Translations under genes and position numbers: made by a program | Notes under the pieces: model-generated | Database searches by the model: none | What the model was told of the DNA's origin: nothing | What the model saw: only the letters and a program-made list of their open reading frames with translations | Origin: CAG-632 sp963626805 | GTDB taxonomy: Bacteria > Bacillota > Clostridia > Lachnospirales > Lachnospiraceae | Direction of reading: 5' to 3' | Assembly (NCBI GenBank): GCA_963626805.1 | Contig: CAVFXS010000063.1 | Coordinates: 1-64,000, forward strand | Length of the DNA: 64,000 nt | Shown: piece by piece, positions 14,800 through 23,000 of the stretch | Position numbering within the stretch: the stretch's first letter is position 1 | How the letters are laid out: each line of letters opens with the position of its first letter

Positions 14800-15071
14800 A
14801 AGGCACGAAATGCTTACGCTGATGCTTTCGTTTATCAATAAAAGGAGCTTCTGAAACCCGGAAAAGAAACGCTTGCGTATAAAGGGAATTTGTGATATTT
14901 TGAACCCGAGTGGTATTCTATATGCAGAAGGTTTACAGAAGCTGCACTTATGCAGACTCTGATTTCTGCCGGAAATCACATCGGGATAATGTGTCATCAC
15001 GAAGCGACATGGATTCTGTCGGTCCGGATTCAGCCGGATGGACGGAGAACAAAAGAGAAAGAGGTGGTGAC

Positions 15072-15911
15072 ATGGATATAGGAATCATAGGTGCCGGTAA
15101 GGTGGGCTGTTCCCTGGGAAAATATGCGAGACAGCACGGACTTCCGGTAGCAGGATACTATAGCAGGACAAAGCAGAGTGCGGAGGAAGCGGCGACATTT
15201 ACCCGTACAGAGTGCTTTGAAGATTTAACAGATATTATTTTGGCAAGTGATACCCTGTGGATCACGACACCGGATGACAGCATCCGGGACGTGTGGGATT
15301 GCATTGCAAGATACGACATTCAAGACTATATAATCTGTCACTTTAGTGGCTCATTATCTTCCGATGTATTTTCCGGGATTGAAAAGAAGAAGGCACATCC
15401 TTGTTCGATTCATCCGATTTACGCGTTCAGCGACAAGAATACTTCCTACGTAAAATTAAATCAAGTGCATTTTACCATTGAGGGCGATGATTATGCGGTG
15501 GAGCATATGACAGAGCTTCTGGAGCGCATGGGTAATGTTGTGACCCGTATCCAGCCGCAGAAAAAGACGCTATACCACAGTGCGGCCTCACTGGTCAGCA
15601 ATCATGTTCTGGGTGTTATAGATGCCGGGATGCATCTTCTGGAGGAATGTGGATTCACGACGGAGGAGGCCTATGAGGCAATGACACCACTGATCCTGAA
15701 CAATGTGCAGGCAGCCTGCGAGAAGGGATGCCGGGAGGCATTGACAGGACCGGTAGAGCGCAATGATATAGAGACCGTGGATCATCATTTGTCGGTGTTA
15801 AGCGGCACGGCAAAGGACATTTATTTAAGCGTAGGAAACGAGCTTGTGATCATGGCGAAGGAGAAGCATCCGGAGCGGGATTACAGTCGCATGGAGCTGA
15901 GGTTCCGGTAA
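15072..15911 (+). CDS. Rossmann/DUF2520 dehydrogenase, candidate ketopantoate reductase
   Basis: 279 residues from ATG 15072 (GAGGTGGTG site); an upstream in-frame GTG lacks one. N-terminal NAD(P) site GIIGAGKVGCSLG, then a Rossmann-like domain, then the helical DUF2520 domain (HSAASLVSNHVLGV). The family is related to 6-phosphogluconate and ketopantoate reductases. It heads a rightward block with panB, panC and panD, while panE is not in the window. It may therefore supply the missing ketopantoate to pantoate step, as proposed for PanG-type enzymes. That role is inferred from context. Confidence 0.8.
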   Translation: MDIGIIGAGKVGCSLGKYARQHGLPVAGYYSRTKQSAEEAATFTRTECFEDLTDIILASDTLWITTPDDSIRDVWDCIARYDIQDYIICHFSGSLSSDVFSGIEKKKAHPCSIHPIYAFSDKNTSYVKLNQVHFTIEGDDYAVEHMTELLERMGNVVTRIQPQKKTLYHSAASLVSNHVLGVIDAGMHLLEECGFTTEEAYEAMTPLILNNVQAACEKGCREALTGPVERNDIETVDHHLSVLSGTAKDIYLSVGNELVIMAKEKHPERDYSRMELRFR

Positions 15912-15969
15912 GTATAAAAAGAAAGGTAATAAGCGAAGCAAGGCATTCACTTGAAAGTTAGGTGACAAT

Positions 15970-16797
15970 ATGAAAAATACAGTAGTAACATTTCAGAAGG
16001 CAAAAAAAGAAGGTAAAAAGATTTCCATGCTGACAGCATATGATTATTCTACGGCAAAGCTGGAGGATGAGGCCGGTATTCAGGGAATTCTGGTCGGTGA
16101 TTCACTGGGAAATGTGGTATTAGGATATGAGGATACGATTGCGGTTACCATGGAGGATATGATCCATCACGGAGCAGCGGTTGCCAGAGGTGCGAAGAAC
16201 GCATTGGTAGTAGTTGATATGCCGTTTATGTCTTATCAGGTATCGGTAGAAGAGGCGGTTCGGAATGCAGGACGTCTGATGAAGGAAGGACATGCAGGAG
16301 CCGTGAAGCTGGAAGGCGGCGAGAGCGTATGTCCGCAGATCCGGGCAATCGTAAATGCCGGAATCCCGGTCATGGCACATCTGGGGCTAACTCCGCAGTC
16401 AATTCATGCGTTTGGCGGCTTTAAGGTACAGGGTAAGACCGAGGCAGCAGCGAAGAAGCTGTTAGAGGATGCACATAAGGTACAGGAGGCAGGTGCTTTT
16501 GCATTGACATTGGAGGCTGTACCAAGTAAACTGGCAGCAATGGTAACCGAGCAGTTAGACATTCCGACGATCGGAATCGGTGCCGGCAACGGCTGTGACG
16601 GACAGATTCTGGTATATCAGGATATGCTTGGTATGTTCTCTGATTTCACACCGAAGTTTGTAAAACGGTATGCGAATGTAGGCGAGGTCATGAAGGACGC
16701 ATTCCGCGGCTACATCAGTGAAGTGGAATCCGGGGCATTCCCGGCAAAGGAGAATGAATATGCCGTAGATGACAGCGTGATCGAGAAACTGTATTAA
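15970..16797 (+). CDS. panB: 3-methyl-2-oxobutanoate hydroxymethyltransferase
   Basis: 275 residues, a full-length TIM-barrel enzyme. It transfers a hydroxymethyl group from methylene-tetrahydrofolate to 2-oxoisovalerate, giving ketopantoate, the first committed step to pantothenate. Visible family features are MLTAYDYSTAK, the metal/substrate segment VGDSLGNVVLG, VKLEGG, HLGLTPQS and GIGAGNGCDGQ. It is cytoplasmic. It lies 58 bases after the DUF2520 gene and 107 bases before panC. Confidence 0.95.
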   Translation: MKNTVVTFQKAKKEGKKISMLTAYDYSTAKLEDEAGIQGILVGDSLGNVVLGYEDTIAVTMEDMIHHGAAVARGAKNALVVVDMPFMSYQVSVEEAVRNAGRLMKEGHAGAVKLEGGESVCPQIRAIVNAGIPVMAHLGLTPQSIHAFGGFKVQGKTEAAAKKLLEDAHKVQEAGAFALTLEAVPSKLAAMVTEQLDIPTIGIGAGNGCDGQILVYQDMLGMFSDFTPKFVKRYANVGEVMKDAFRGYISEVESGAFPAKENEYAVDDSVIEKLY

Positions 16798-16904
16798 GAG
16801 ATCGGATATAGCGAAAGCGAAGAAACAGAGTTAAGAAATCATAAGAATTATAGAAAGCATAGTAAGGGATTACGATAATACGAATAAGAAAAGAGGAAAT
16901 AATC

Positions 16905-17753
16905 ATGAAAATCGTACAGACAGTGGAAGAAGTAAGAGCACAGGTAAAGGAGTGGCGTCAGGCAGGCCTGACAGTTGGCCTGGTGCCGACGATGGGATAT
17001 CTTCATGAGGGGCATAAGAGCCTGATCGATCGTGCAGTAAAAGAAAATGACCGGGTTGTGGTCAGTGTATTTGTAAATCCGATGCAGTTCGGACCGACCG
17101 AGGATCTGGCCAGCTATCCGAGAGATCTGGATCGGGATGCGGCACTTTGTGAGGGCGCAGGCGCAGCACTCATCTTCCATCCGGCGCCGGAGAATATGTA
17201 CTCCCCGGATTTCTCAAGCTTCATTGATATGAACACTCTGACCAAGGGACTGTGTGGTAAGACCCGGCCGATTCATTTCCGCGGTGTATGTACGGTAGTC
17301 GGAAAGCTGTTTAATATCGTACAGCCGGATAAGGCTTATTTTGGGCAGAAGGATGCACAGCAGCTGGCAGTGATCCGTCATATGGTAAATGACCTGAACT
17401 TCAACCTGGAAGTGGTTGGATGTCCGATCATCCGGGAAGAGGACGGACTGGCTAAGAGCTCCAGAAATACGTATCTGAATCCGGAAGAGAGACAGGCAGC
17501 CCTGATCCTGTCAAAGAGCTTAAATCGTGGACAGGAGCTGATCGAGGCCGGCGAGAAGGATGCGGCAGTCATCAGGAAGGCAATCACAGAAATGATCGAG
17601 ACAGAGCCTCTGGCTAAGATAGATTATGTAGAACTGGTAGACTGGAATACCTTGGAGCCGGTTGAGAAGATCGAGGGGCCGGTATTAAATGCAATTGCAG
17701 TATACATTGGCAAGACCAGACTGATTGATAATCACATTTACGAAGGAGTATAA
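16905..17753 (+). CDS. panC: Pantothenate synthetase (pantoate-beta-alanine ligase)
   Basis: 282 residues. Joins pantoate and beta-alanine with ATP. The nucleotidyltransferase HxGH signature is in TMGYLHEGH. FVNPMQFGP, GKLFNIVQPDKAYFGQKD and the KMSKS-like AKSSRNTYL follow. Length and motifs are normal. The AAGAGG site precedes ATG 16905, and panD starts five bases after its stop. Confidence 0.96.
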   Translation: MKIVQTVEEVRAQVKEWRQAGLTVGLVPTMGYLHEGHKSLIDRAVKENDRVVVSVFVNPMQFGPTEDLASYPRDLDRDAALCEGAGAALIFHPAPENMYSPDFSSFIDMNTLTKGLCGKTRPIHFRGVCTVVGKLFNIVQPDKAYFGQKDAQQLAVIRHMVNDLNFNLEVVGCPIIREEDGLAKSSRNTYLNPEERQAALILSKSLNRGQELIEAGEKDAAVIRKAITEMIETEPLAKIDYVELVDWNTLEPVEKIEGPVLNAIAVYIGKTRLIDNHIYEGV

Positions 17754-17757
17754 GACC

Positions 17758-18141
17758 ATGACGATCACAATGTTAAAGGCGAAGATTCACCGGGCGGTTG
17801 TAGTGCAGGCGGAGTTGAATTACGTGGGTAGTATCACGATTGATTCTGCACTGATGGAGGCTGCCGGGATTCTGGAATATGAGAAGGTACAGATTGCAGA
17901 TGTGGAGAGCGGAACTCGGTTTGAGACCTATGTCATTGCGGGTGAGGCCGGATCCGGCATGATCTGCTTAAACGGTGCGGCGGCACGTCAGGTTCAGGTC
18001 GGAGATCATGTTATCATCATGGCCTATGCGGATATGACGCCGGAGGAAGCGAAGAAGGCGATGCCACAGGTGGTATTTGTGGATGAGCAGAATCAGATCA
18101 AACGAATTGCACATTATGAAAAACACGGGGAGCTTTGCTAG
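17758..18141 (+). CDS. panD: Aspartate 1-decarboxylase
   Basis: 127 residues. Makes the beta-alanine used by PanC. It is a pyruvoyl enzyme: the self-cleavage site is G24-S25 in NYVGSITID, the same numbering as in E. coli with the start at ATG 17758. The active-site region AARQVQVGDHVIIMAY is present. It is adjacent to panC with no intervening promoter, so the two are co-transcribed. Confidence 0.96.
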   Translation: MTITMLKAKIHRAVVVQAELNYVGSITIDSALMEAAGILEYEKVQIADVESGTRFETYVIAGEAGSGMICLNGAAARQVQVGDHVIIMAYADMTPEEAKKAMPQVVFVDEQNQIKRIAHYEKHGELC

Positions 18142-18149
18142 GCTCCCCG
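18126..18149 (+). terminator. Hairpin at the end of panD
   Basis: CGGGGAGC (18126-18133) pairs with GCTCCCCG (18142-18149) around an eight-base loop that contains the stop codon. No T-run follows, so it may attenuate or stabilise the mRNA rather than fully terminate. Confidence 0.5.
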
Positions 18150-18262
18150 CCTTGCGTAGTAAGAGAATTGTAATAAAGAACATCTAGCCATACAGGTATA
18201 AAAATGTTAAAATAGAGACTGAGTTATCAGACGATTTCAAAAACAGAAAGGAAGTATGAATT

Positions 18263-19033
18263 ATGAGAAAGTTAAAATTGGCAGGAGTGATATTGGCTGG
18301 AGCATTGGTCTTAAGTGCTTGCGGAAATGCTAGCGGTACAGAGGCATCCACGGAAAAGAATACAGAGGTGTCATCAGAAAAGAATACAGAAGTATCCACG
18401 GAAAAGAATACGGAGGGGTCATCGGAAAAAGATACAGAGGCATCTACGGAAAAAAATACAGAGGGACAGGCGATTGATAACGGATATAAGCAGGCGTATA
18501 TTGATCAAATTAAAAAGTGTGAGTCAGAGAAGGAAGGCGATACGAATATCACATATGATCTGATTTATATTAATGATGATGATATTCCGGAACTGGTGGC
18601 AGGTGTGGACGGATTCTATATTGATCTGTATACATATGCAGATGGTAAAGCATATGCATTGACAGATTATTGGCCTTATGGGGCTGGTGGTAATGCGGGC
18701 TATCAGTATATTCCGTATAAGAATGTAATTGAAAATGAGAATGCCGATCAGGCCGGAGCAATCCGTTACTATTATTATTGGATGATCGATGACAGTCATG
18801 CATTAAAAGCGTACAATGATGCGGATCTGAGCCTATGGCTGTTTGATGACAAGAATGGAAATGGCATCATGGACGAGGAAGAATATACCGGGGATGATGG
18901 CGAATGCTATTATTATTACGCAGATCAGAAAATTTCAAAAGAGGAATTTGAGTCCCATCAGATAACAGGAGATTATCAGTGGATAACCGGTACAAAAACG
19001 GCAGATGAAATGATTGCACAATTACAGCAATAG
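18263..19033 (+). CDS. Lipoprotein with 8-residue repeats and an EF-hand-like loop
   Basis: 256 residues. A type II signal peptide ends at the lipobox LSAC, with lipid-modified C20, so it is anchored on the outer face of the membrane. Residues 28-67 are five tandem copies of an 8-residue unit, consensus xS[ST]EKNTE, forming an acidic stalk. The folded domain that follows contains DDKNGNGIMDEEE, a canonical EF-hand calcium loop. It lies between panD and coaBC, but its function is unlikely to be metabolic. A weak promoter is plausible in the 120 bases upstream, so it may be separately expressed. Confidence 0.75.
   Translation: MRKLKLAGVILAGALVLSACGNASGTEASTEKNTEVSSEKNTEVSTEKNTEGSSEKDTEASTEKNTEGQAIDNGYKQAYIDQIKKCESEKEGDTNITYDLIYINDDDIPELVAGVDGFYIDLYTYADGKAYALTDYWPYGAGGNAGYQYIPYKNVIENENADQAGAIRYYYYWMIDDSHALKAYNDADLSLWLFDDKNGNGIMDEEEYTGDDGECYYYYADQKISKEEFESHQITGDYQWITGTKTADEMIAQLQQ
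18344..18463 (+). repeat. Five tandem 24-bp coding repeats
   Basis: Five in-frame 24-bp units encode the xS[ST]EKNTE repeats of the lipoprotein stalk. Units alternate between S-T and S-S at the second and third residues, which suggests duplication of pairs. Copy number may vary between strains by slippage. Confidence 0.85.
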
Positions 19034-19049
19034 AAACAGGAGGAATCCT

Positions 19050-20258
19050 ATGCTAGCAGGAAAGACCGTTGTTCTGGGTGTGACTGGAAGCATTGCGGCG
19101 TATAAGATGGCGAATCTGACCAGTATGCTGGTGAAGCAGCATGCGGATGTCTACGTGCTGATGACAAAAAATGCAACGAATTTCATTCATCCGATCACAT
19201 TTGAAACGTTAACCAATCATAAAACTCTGGTGGATACGTTTGACCGGAACTTTAATTATAATATTGAGCATGTGTCGCTGGCAAAGAAGGCGGACATTGT
19301 TCTGGTGGCACCGGCATCGGCCAATGTCATCGGCAAGATTGCAAACGGAATCGCAGACGATATGCTGACAACGACGGTGATGGCATGCAAATGCAAGAAG
19401 CTGATCGCACCGGCAATGAATACGCAGATGTTTGAGAATCCGATCGTGCAGGATAATCTAAAGAAGCTGGAGCATTACGGGATGACTGTGATCCAGCCGG
19501 CGGTTGGCCTGCTGGCCTGTAAGGATGTGGGAGCCGGGAAGCTGCCGTCCGAAGAGGAGTTGATGGATTACATCCTGCAGGAGATCCGGTTTGAGAAGGA
19601 TCTGATGGGTAAAAAGCTTCTGATCACAGCGGGACCGACCGTGGAAAGCATTGATCCGGTCCGCTTTATCAGCAATCATTCCACCGGAAAGATGGGCTAT
19701 GCATTAGCACGCGTGGCAGCAGAGCGGGGAGCGGATGTAACATTGATCTCCGGCCCGGTGAATCTGCAGGCACCACGGTTTGTAAATCTGGTGCCGGTAG
19801 TCAGTGCACAGGATATGTTTGAGGAAGTAAAGGCACATAGCGCAGAGGCAGATATCATTATTAAGGCTGCCGCAGTTGCGGATTATACACCGGAAGTAGT
19901 GGCAGACGAGAAGATTAAGAAGTCGGATGGAGAAGCAGAACTGAAATTAAAGCGCACGATAGACATTCTGAAATGGCTGGGCGAGAACCGTGCTGCCGGG
20001 AAGAAGCAGTTTCTGTGCGGATTCTCCATGGAGACGGAGCATATGGTTGAGAATTCCAGAGCGAAGCTTGAGAAGAAGAATCTGGATATGATCGTAGCGA
20101 ATAATCTGAAGGTTCCGGGTGCGGGCTTTGGTGTGGATACCAATGTGGTAACCCTGATCACAAGATCGGAGACGAAGGAGCTGCCGCAGATGAGCAAAGA
20201 AGAAGTAGCAGCCGGGATTCTGAATGAGATCCTGCGGCTTCAGACACAGGAGAATTGA
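19050..20258 (+). CDS. coaBC: Bifunctional phosphopantothenoylcysteine synthetase/decarboxylase
   Basis: 402 residues. The N-terminal flavoprotein half (CoaC) has VTGSIAAYK, the HVSLAKKAD His region, PASANVIGKIANGIADD, PAMNTQMFENP and the catalytic-Cys segment LLACKDVGAGKL. The C-terminal half (CoaB) has ITAGPTVESIDPVR, NHSTGKMG and ADYTPEVVADEKIKK. Together they convert 4'-phosphopantothenate and cysteine to 4'-phosphopantetheine. An AGGAGG site sets ATG 19050. With panBCD it places two CoA-pathway segments side by side. Confidence 0.95.
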   Translation: MLAGKTVVLGVTGSIAAYKMANLTSMLVKQHADVYVLMTKNATNFIHPITFETLTNHKTLVDTFDRNFNYNIEHVSLAKKADIVLVAPASANVIGKIANGIADDMLTTTVMACKCKKLIAPAMNTQMFENPIVQDNLKKLEHYGMTVIQPAVGLLACKDVGAGKLPSEEELMDYILQEIRFEKDLMGKKLLITAGPTVESIDPVRFISNHSTGKMGYALARVAAERGADVTLISGPVNLQAPRFVNLVPVVSAQDMFEEVKAHSAEADIIIKAAAVADYTPEVVADEKIKKSDGEAELKLKRTIDILKWLGENRAAGKKQFLCGFSMETEHMVENSRAKLEKKNLDMIVANNLKVPGAGFGVDTNVVTLITRSETKELPQMSKEEVAAGILNEILRLQTQEN

Positions 20259-20277
20259 CAGAAAATGAGGTGATGAT

Positions 20278-21171
20278 ATGCGCCTTGGAGCATTAGAGGC
20301 GGGTGGCACGAAGATGGTATGTGCCATCGGAGATGAGAACGGTACGATTTATGAGCGGGTTTCGATTCCAACGACAGCACCGGAGGAAACGATGCCGCAG
20401 ATCATAGAGTATTTCCGGACACATGGATATGCAGACGGACAGCAGCTGGACGGAATCGGGGTCGCAGCCTTTGGACCAGTGGATGTAAAGCCGGCATCGG
20501 CGACCTATGGCAGGATTTTGGATACGGCAAAGCTGCCGTGGAGGCAGTATCCGCTTTTGGACTGTCTGAAGGAAGCATTTCCGATACCGATGGGACTGGA
20601 CACGGATGTGAACGGTTCCTGTCTGGGGGAAGTGACCTATGGGGCAGGCAGAGGACTGGACAGCGTGGTATATATAACGGTAGGGACCGGTATCGGTGCC
20701 GGAATCTACATGGATGGAAGACTGGTTCATGGAATGCTTCATCCGGAGGCGGGGCATATGCTGATCGTTCCGGTTAAGGGAGATGAGGCGCATTGCGTCT
20801 GCCCATATCATACACATTGCCTGGAAGGACTGGCAGCAGGCCCATCCATCGAGAAACGCTGGGGCAGGAAGGCGGCAGAGCTGGTAGAATGCCCGGAGGT
20901 ATGGGAGCTTGAGAGTACCTATCTGGCACAGGCGATCACGAATCTGATCATGGTGGTTTCACCGCAGCGATTTATCCTGGGTGGCGGCGTTATGCACCAG
21001 AAGCAGTTATTTCCGCTGATTCGGCGGAAGGTAGTTGAGAATGTAAATGGATACATCCGGACACCGGAGATGGCAGATATGGATACCTATATCGTGCCTG
21101 CGGAGCGGAAGGATGATCAGGGAATATTAGGAGCCCTGCGTCTGGCACAGATGGCAGTGGAACAGAGATAA
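20278..21171 (+). CDS. ROK-family sugar kinase (fructokinase-like)
   Basis: 297 residues. The N-terminal phosphate loop EAGGTKMVCAIG, the catalytic aspartate segment LDTDVNGSCLGE, the ATP loop TVGTGIGAGI and the Zn site (H, C, C, C in a HCVCPYHTHC arrangement, with EAGHM before it) are those of ROK kinases. The YGAGRGL and IEKRWG features point to the fructokinase group, so it likely makes fructose-6-phosphate. ManA follows after 11 bases and interconverts mannose-6-P and fructose-6-P, a consistent pairing. Confidence 0.88.
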   Translation: MRLGALEAGGTKMVCAIGDENGTIYERVSIPTTAPEETMPQIIEYFRTHGYADGQQLDGIGVAAFGPVDVKPASATYGRILDTAKLPWRQYPLLDCLKEAFPIPMGLDTDVNGSCLGEVTYGAGRGLDSVVYITVGTGIGAGIYMDGRLVHGMLHPEAGHMLIVPVKGDEAHCVCPYHTHCLEGLAAGPSIEKRWGRKAAELVECPEVWELESTYLAQAITNLIMVVSPQRFILGGGVMHQKQLFPLIRRKVVENVNGYIRTPEMADMDTYIVPAERKDDQGILGALRLAQMAVEQR

Positions 21172-21182
21172 GGAGAACAGAT

Positions 21183-22112
21183 ATGACACCGATATTTTTA
21201 AAACCGGTATTTAAGGAAATGATCTGGGGCGGTAACCGTCTCGGTACAGATTTCGGCTATGAGATTCCGGGGGATGACACCGGCGAATGCTGGGCAATCA
21301 GTGCTCATCCGAACGGAGACTGTGAAATCGTAAACGGCGAATACGCAGGTATGCATTTAAGCGAGCTGTGGGCGAACCGCAGAGAGCTGTTCGGCAATAT
21401 AGAAGGGGATCGGTTCCCATTACTGATTAAATTAATTGATGCAAAGGCAGACTTAAGTATCCAGGTACATCCGAATGATGCTTATGCGAAGGAGCATGAG
21501 AACGGTTCTCTGGGTAAGACCGAGTGCTGGTACATTGTAGATTGTGATGAGGATGCACAGATCGTGATCGGACATCATGCAAAGAATCATGAAGAAGTGA
21601 AGGAAATGATCCTGAACAAGCGTTGGAATGATTTTATCCGTGTCATTCCGATCAAAAAAGGCGATTTCTTCCAGATCAATCCGGGAACCCTGCATGCGAT
21701 CAAGGGAGGAACTCTGATTCTGGAGACCCAGCAGAACAGCGATATTACATACCGGGTATATGATTATGACCGGTTAAGCAACGGGAAGCCGAGAGAGCTT
21801 CATGTGGAGAAAAGTATTGATGTGATCGAAGCACCGTTTGTTCCGTATGAGGTATCTGCGAATAAGGAGACCGGGGCAGGCTATGAGAAACAGAACCTGA
21901 TCACCTGTGATTTCTATGCGGTAAATAAGATCGATATCGATGGAACAGCAGCCTTCACACAGGATAAGCCATTTCTGGATGTGAGTGTTCTGGATGGCGA
22001 GGGTACGATTGACGGAATCGCAATTAAGAAGGGTGACCATTTCATTCTGCCGGCAGGTTATGGTGATTACGAGCTGAGCGGCAAAATGATGCTGATCACG
22101 TCAAGCTTATAG
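21183..22112 (+). CDS. manA: Mannose-6-phosphate isomerase, class I
   Basis: 309 residues, the short bacterial type I form. Zn ligands are visible in IQVHPND and KTECWYIVD and in the later QINPGTLHAI, with the cupin barrel typical of the family. It interconverts mannose-6-phosphate and fructose-6-phosphate. It follows the ROK kinase directly and probably shares its transcript. Confidence 0.93.
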   Translation: MTPIFLKPVFKEMIWGGNRLGTDFGYEIPGDDTGECWAISAHPNGDCEIVNGEYAGMHLSELWANRRELFGNIEGDRFPLLIKLIDAKADLSIQVHPNDAYAKEHENGSLGKTECWYIVDCDEDAQIVIGHHAKNHEEVKEMILNKRWNDFIRVIPIKKGDFFQINPGTLHAIKGGTLILETQQNSDITYRVYDYDRLSNGKPRELHVEKSIDVIEAPFVPYEVSANKETGAGYEKQNLITCDFYAVNKIDIDGTAAFTQDKPFLDVSVLDGEGTIDGIAIKKGDHFILPAGYGDYELSGKMMLITSSL

Positions 22113-22152
22113 GCCCATAAATAGTGGAAATGCAATCAGAAAGGATTATGGT

Positions 22153-22935
22153 ATGCGATTCAGACCGTGTATTGATATTCATAACGGAAAAGTGAAACAG
22201 ATCGTAGGCGGCAGTCTGGCAGATAAGAACAATCAGGCTGTTGAGAACTTCGTTTCGGAGCAGGATGCAGGCTTCTATGCGAAGCTGTACCGGACGAGCG
22301 GATTAAAGGGGGGACATATCATCCTTCTGAATCCGGCGGGCTCGGAATATTATGCGGCAGATGTGGAGCAGGCGAAGCAGGCACTGAAGGAGTATCCGGG
22401 TGGTTTGCAGATCGGCGGTGGCATGCAGGCAGAGAATGCGGCACAGTTTCTTGCCATGGGCGCCTCTCATGTGATCGTAACCTCCTATGTATTCCGGGAC
22501 GGCAGGATCTATTATGACCGACTGAAGGAGCTGGTACAGGCCGTGGGAAAGGAACATCTGGTGCTGGATCTTTCCTGCAGGAAGCGGGACGGGGCCTATT
22601 ATGTGGTGACGGATCGCTGGCAGAAATTCACGGATGAGATCGTGACAGTGAATCTGCTGGAACAGCTGGCAGGCTACTGTGATGAATTTCTGATCCATGC
22701 AGTCGATGCGGAAGGAAAGGCAAAGGGGATCGAGCAGCCGTTGGCGGAAATGCTTGGCAGCTGGTCCGGACTTCCGATTACTTATGCCGGAGGTGTAGGC
22801 AGCTTTGAGAATCTGAAGGTACTGAAGGAGCTGGGACGGAATCATCTGGATGTAACGATCGGCAGTGCTCTGGATCTGTTTGGCGGATCCATGAATTATG
22901 AGAAGGTACTGGAATATTGCAGCGGGGAAGTATAG
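22153..22935 (+). CDS. hisA: HisA isomerase, eukaryotic type
   Basis: 260 residues. It starts FRPCIDIHNGKVKQIVGG and has a later QIGGGMQ, which is the TIM-barrel pattern of the fungal-type ProFAR isomerase (HIS6, TIGR02129) rather than the usual bacterial HisA with a VDLDGA core. It catalyses the Amadori step of histidine synthesis. No other his gene is in the window. This solitary form is known in some Clostridia and Bacteroidetes. Confidence 0.85.
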   Translation: MRFRPCIDIHNGKVKQIVGGSLADKNNQAVENFVSEQDAGFYAKLYRTSGLKGGHIILLNPAGSEYYAADVEQAKQALKEYPGGLQIGGGMQAENAAQFLAMGASHVIVTSYVFRDGRIYYDRLKELVQAVGKEHLVLDLSCRKRDGAYYVVTDRWQKFTDEIVTVNLLEQLAGYCDEFLIHAVDAEGKAKGIEQPLAEMLGSWSGLPITYAGGVGSFENLKVLKELGRNHLDVTIGSALDLFGGSMNYEKVLEYCSGEV

Positions 22936-23000
22936 GCGCAGCAGGACAGAGAAAATAAAAAGACAGAATATATAAAGAGCGAGGAAAGGCAGGAGACAAA

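Noticed and set aside
18126..18149. Strong intrinsic terminator after panD
   Set aside because: The stem is good but there is no T-run, so it is listed only as a hairpin of moderate confidence.
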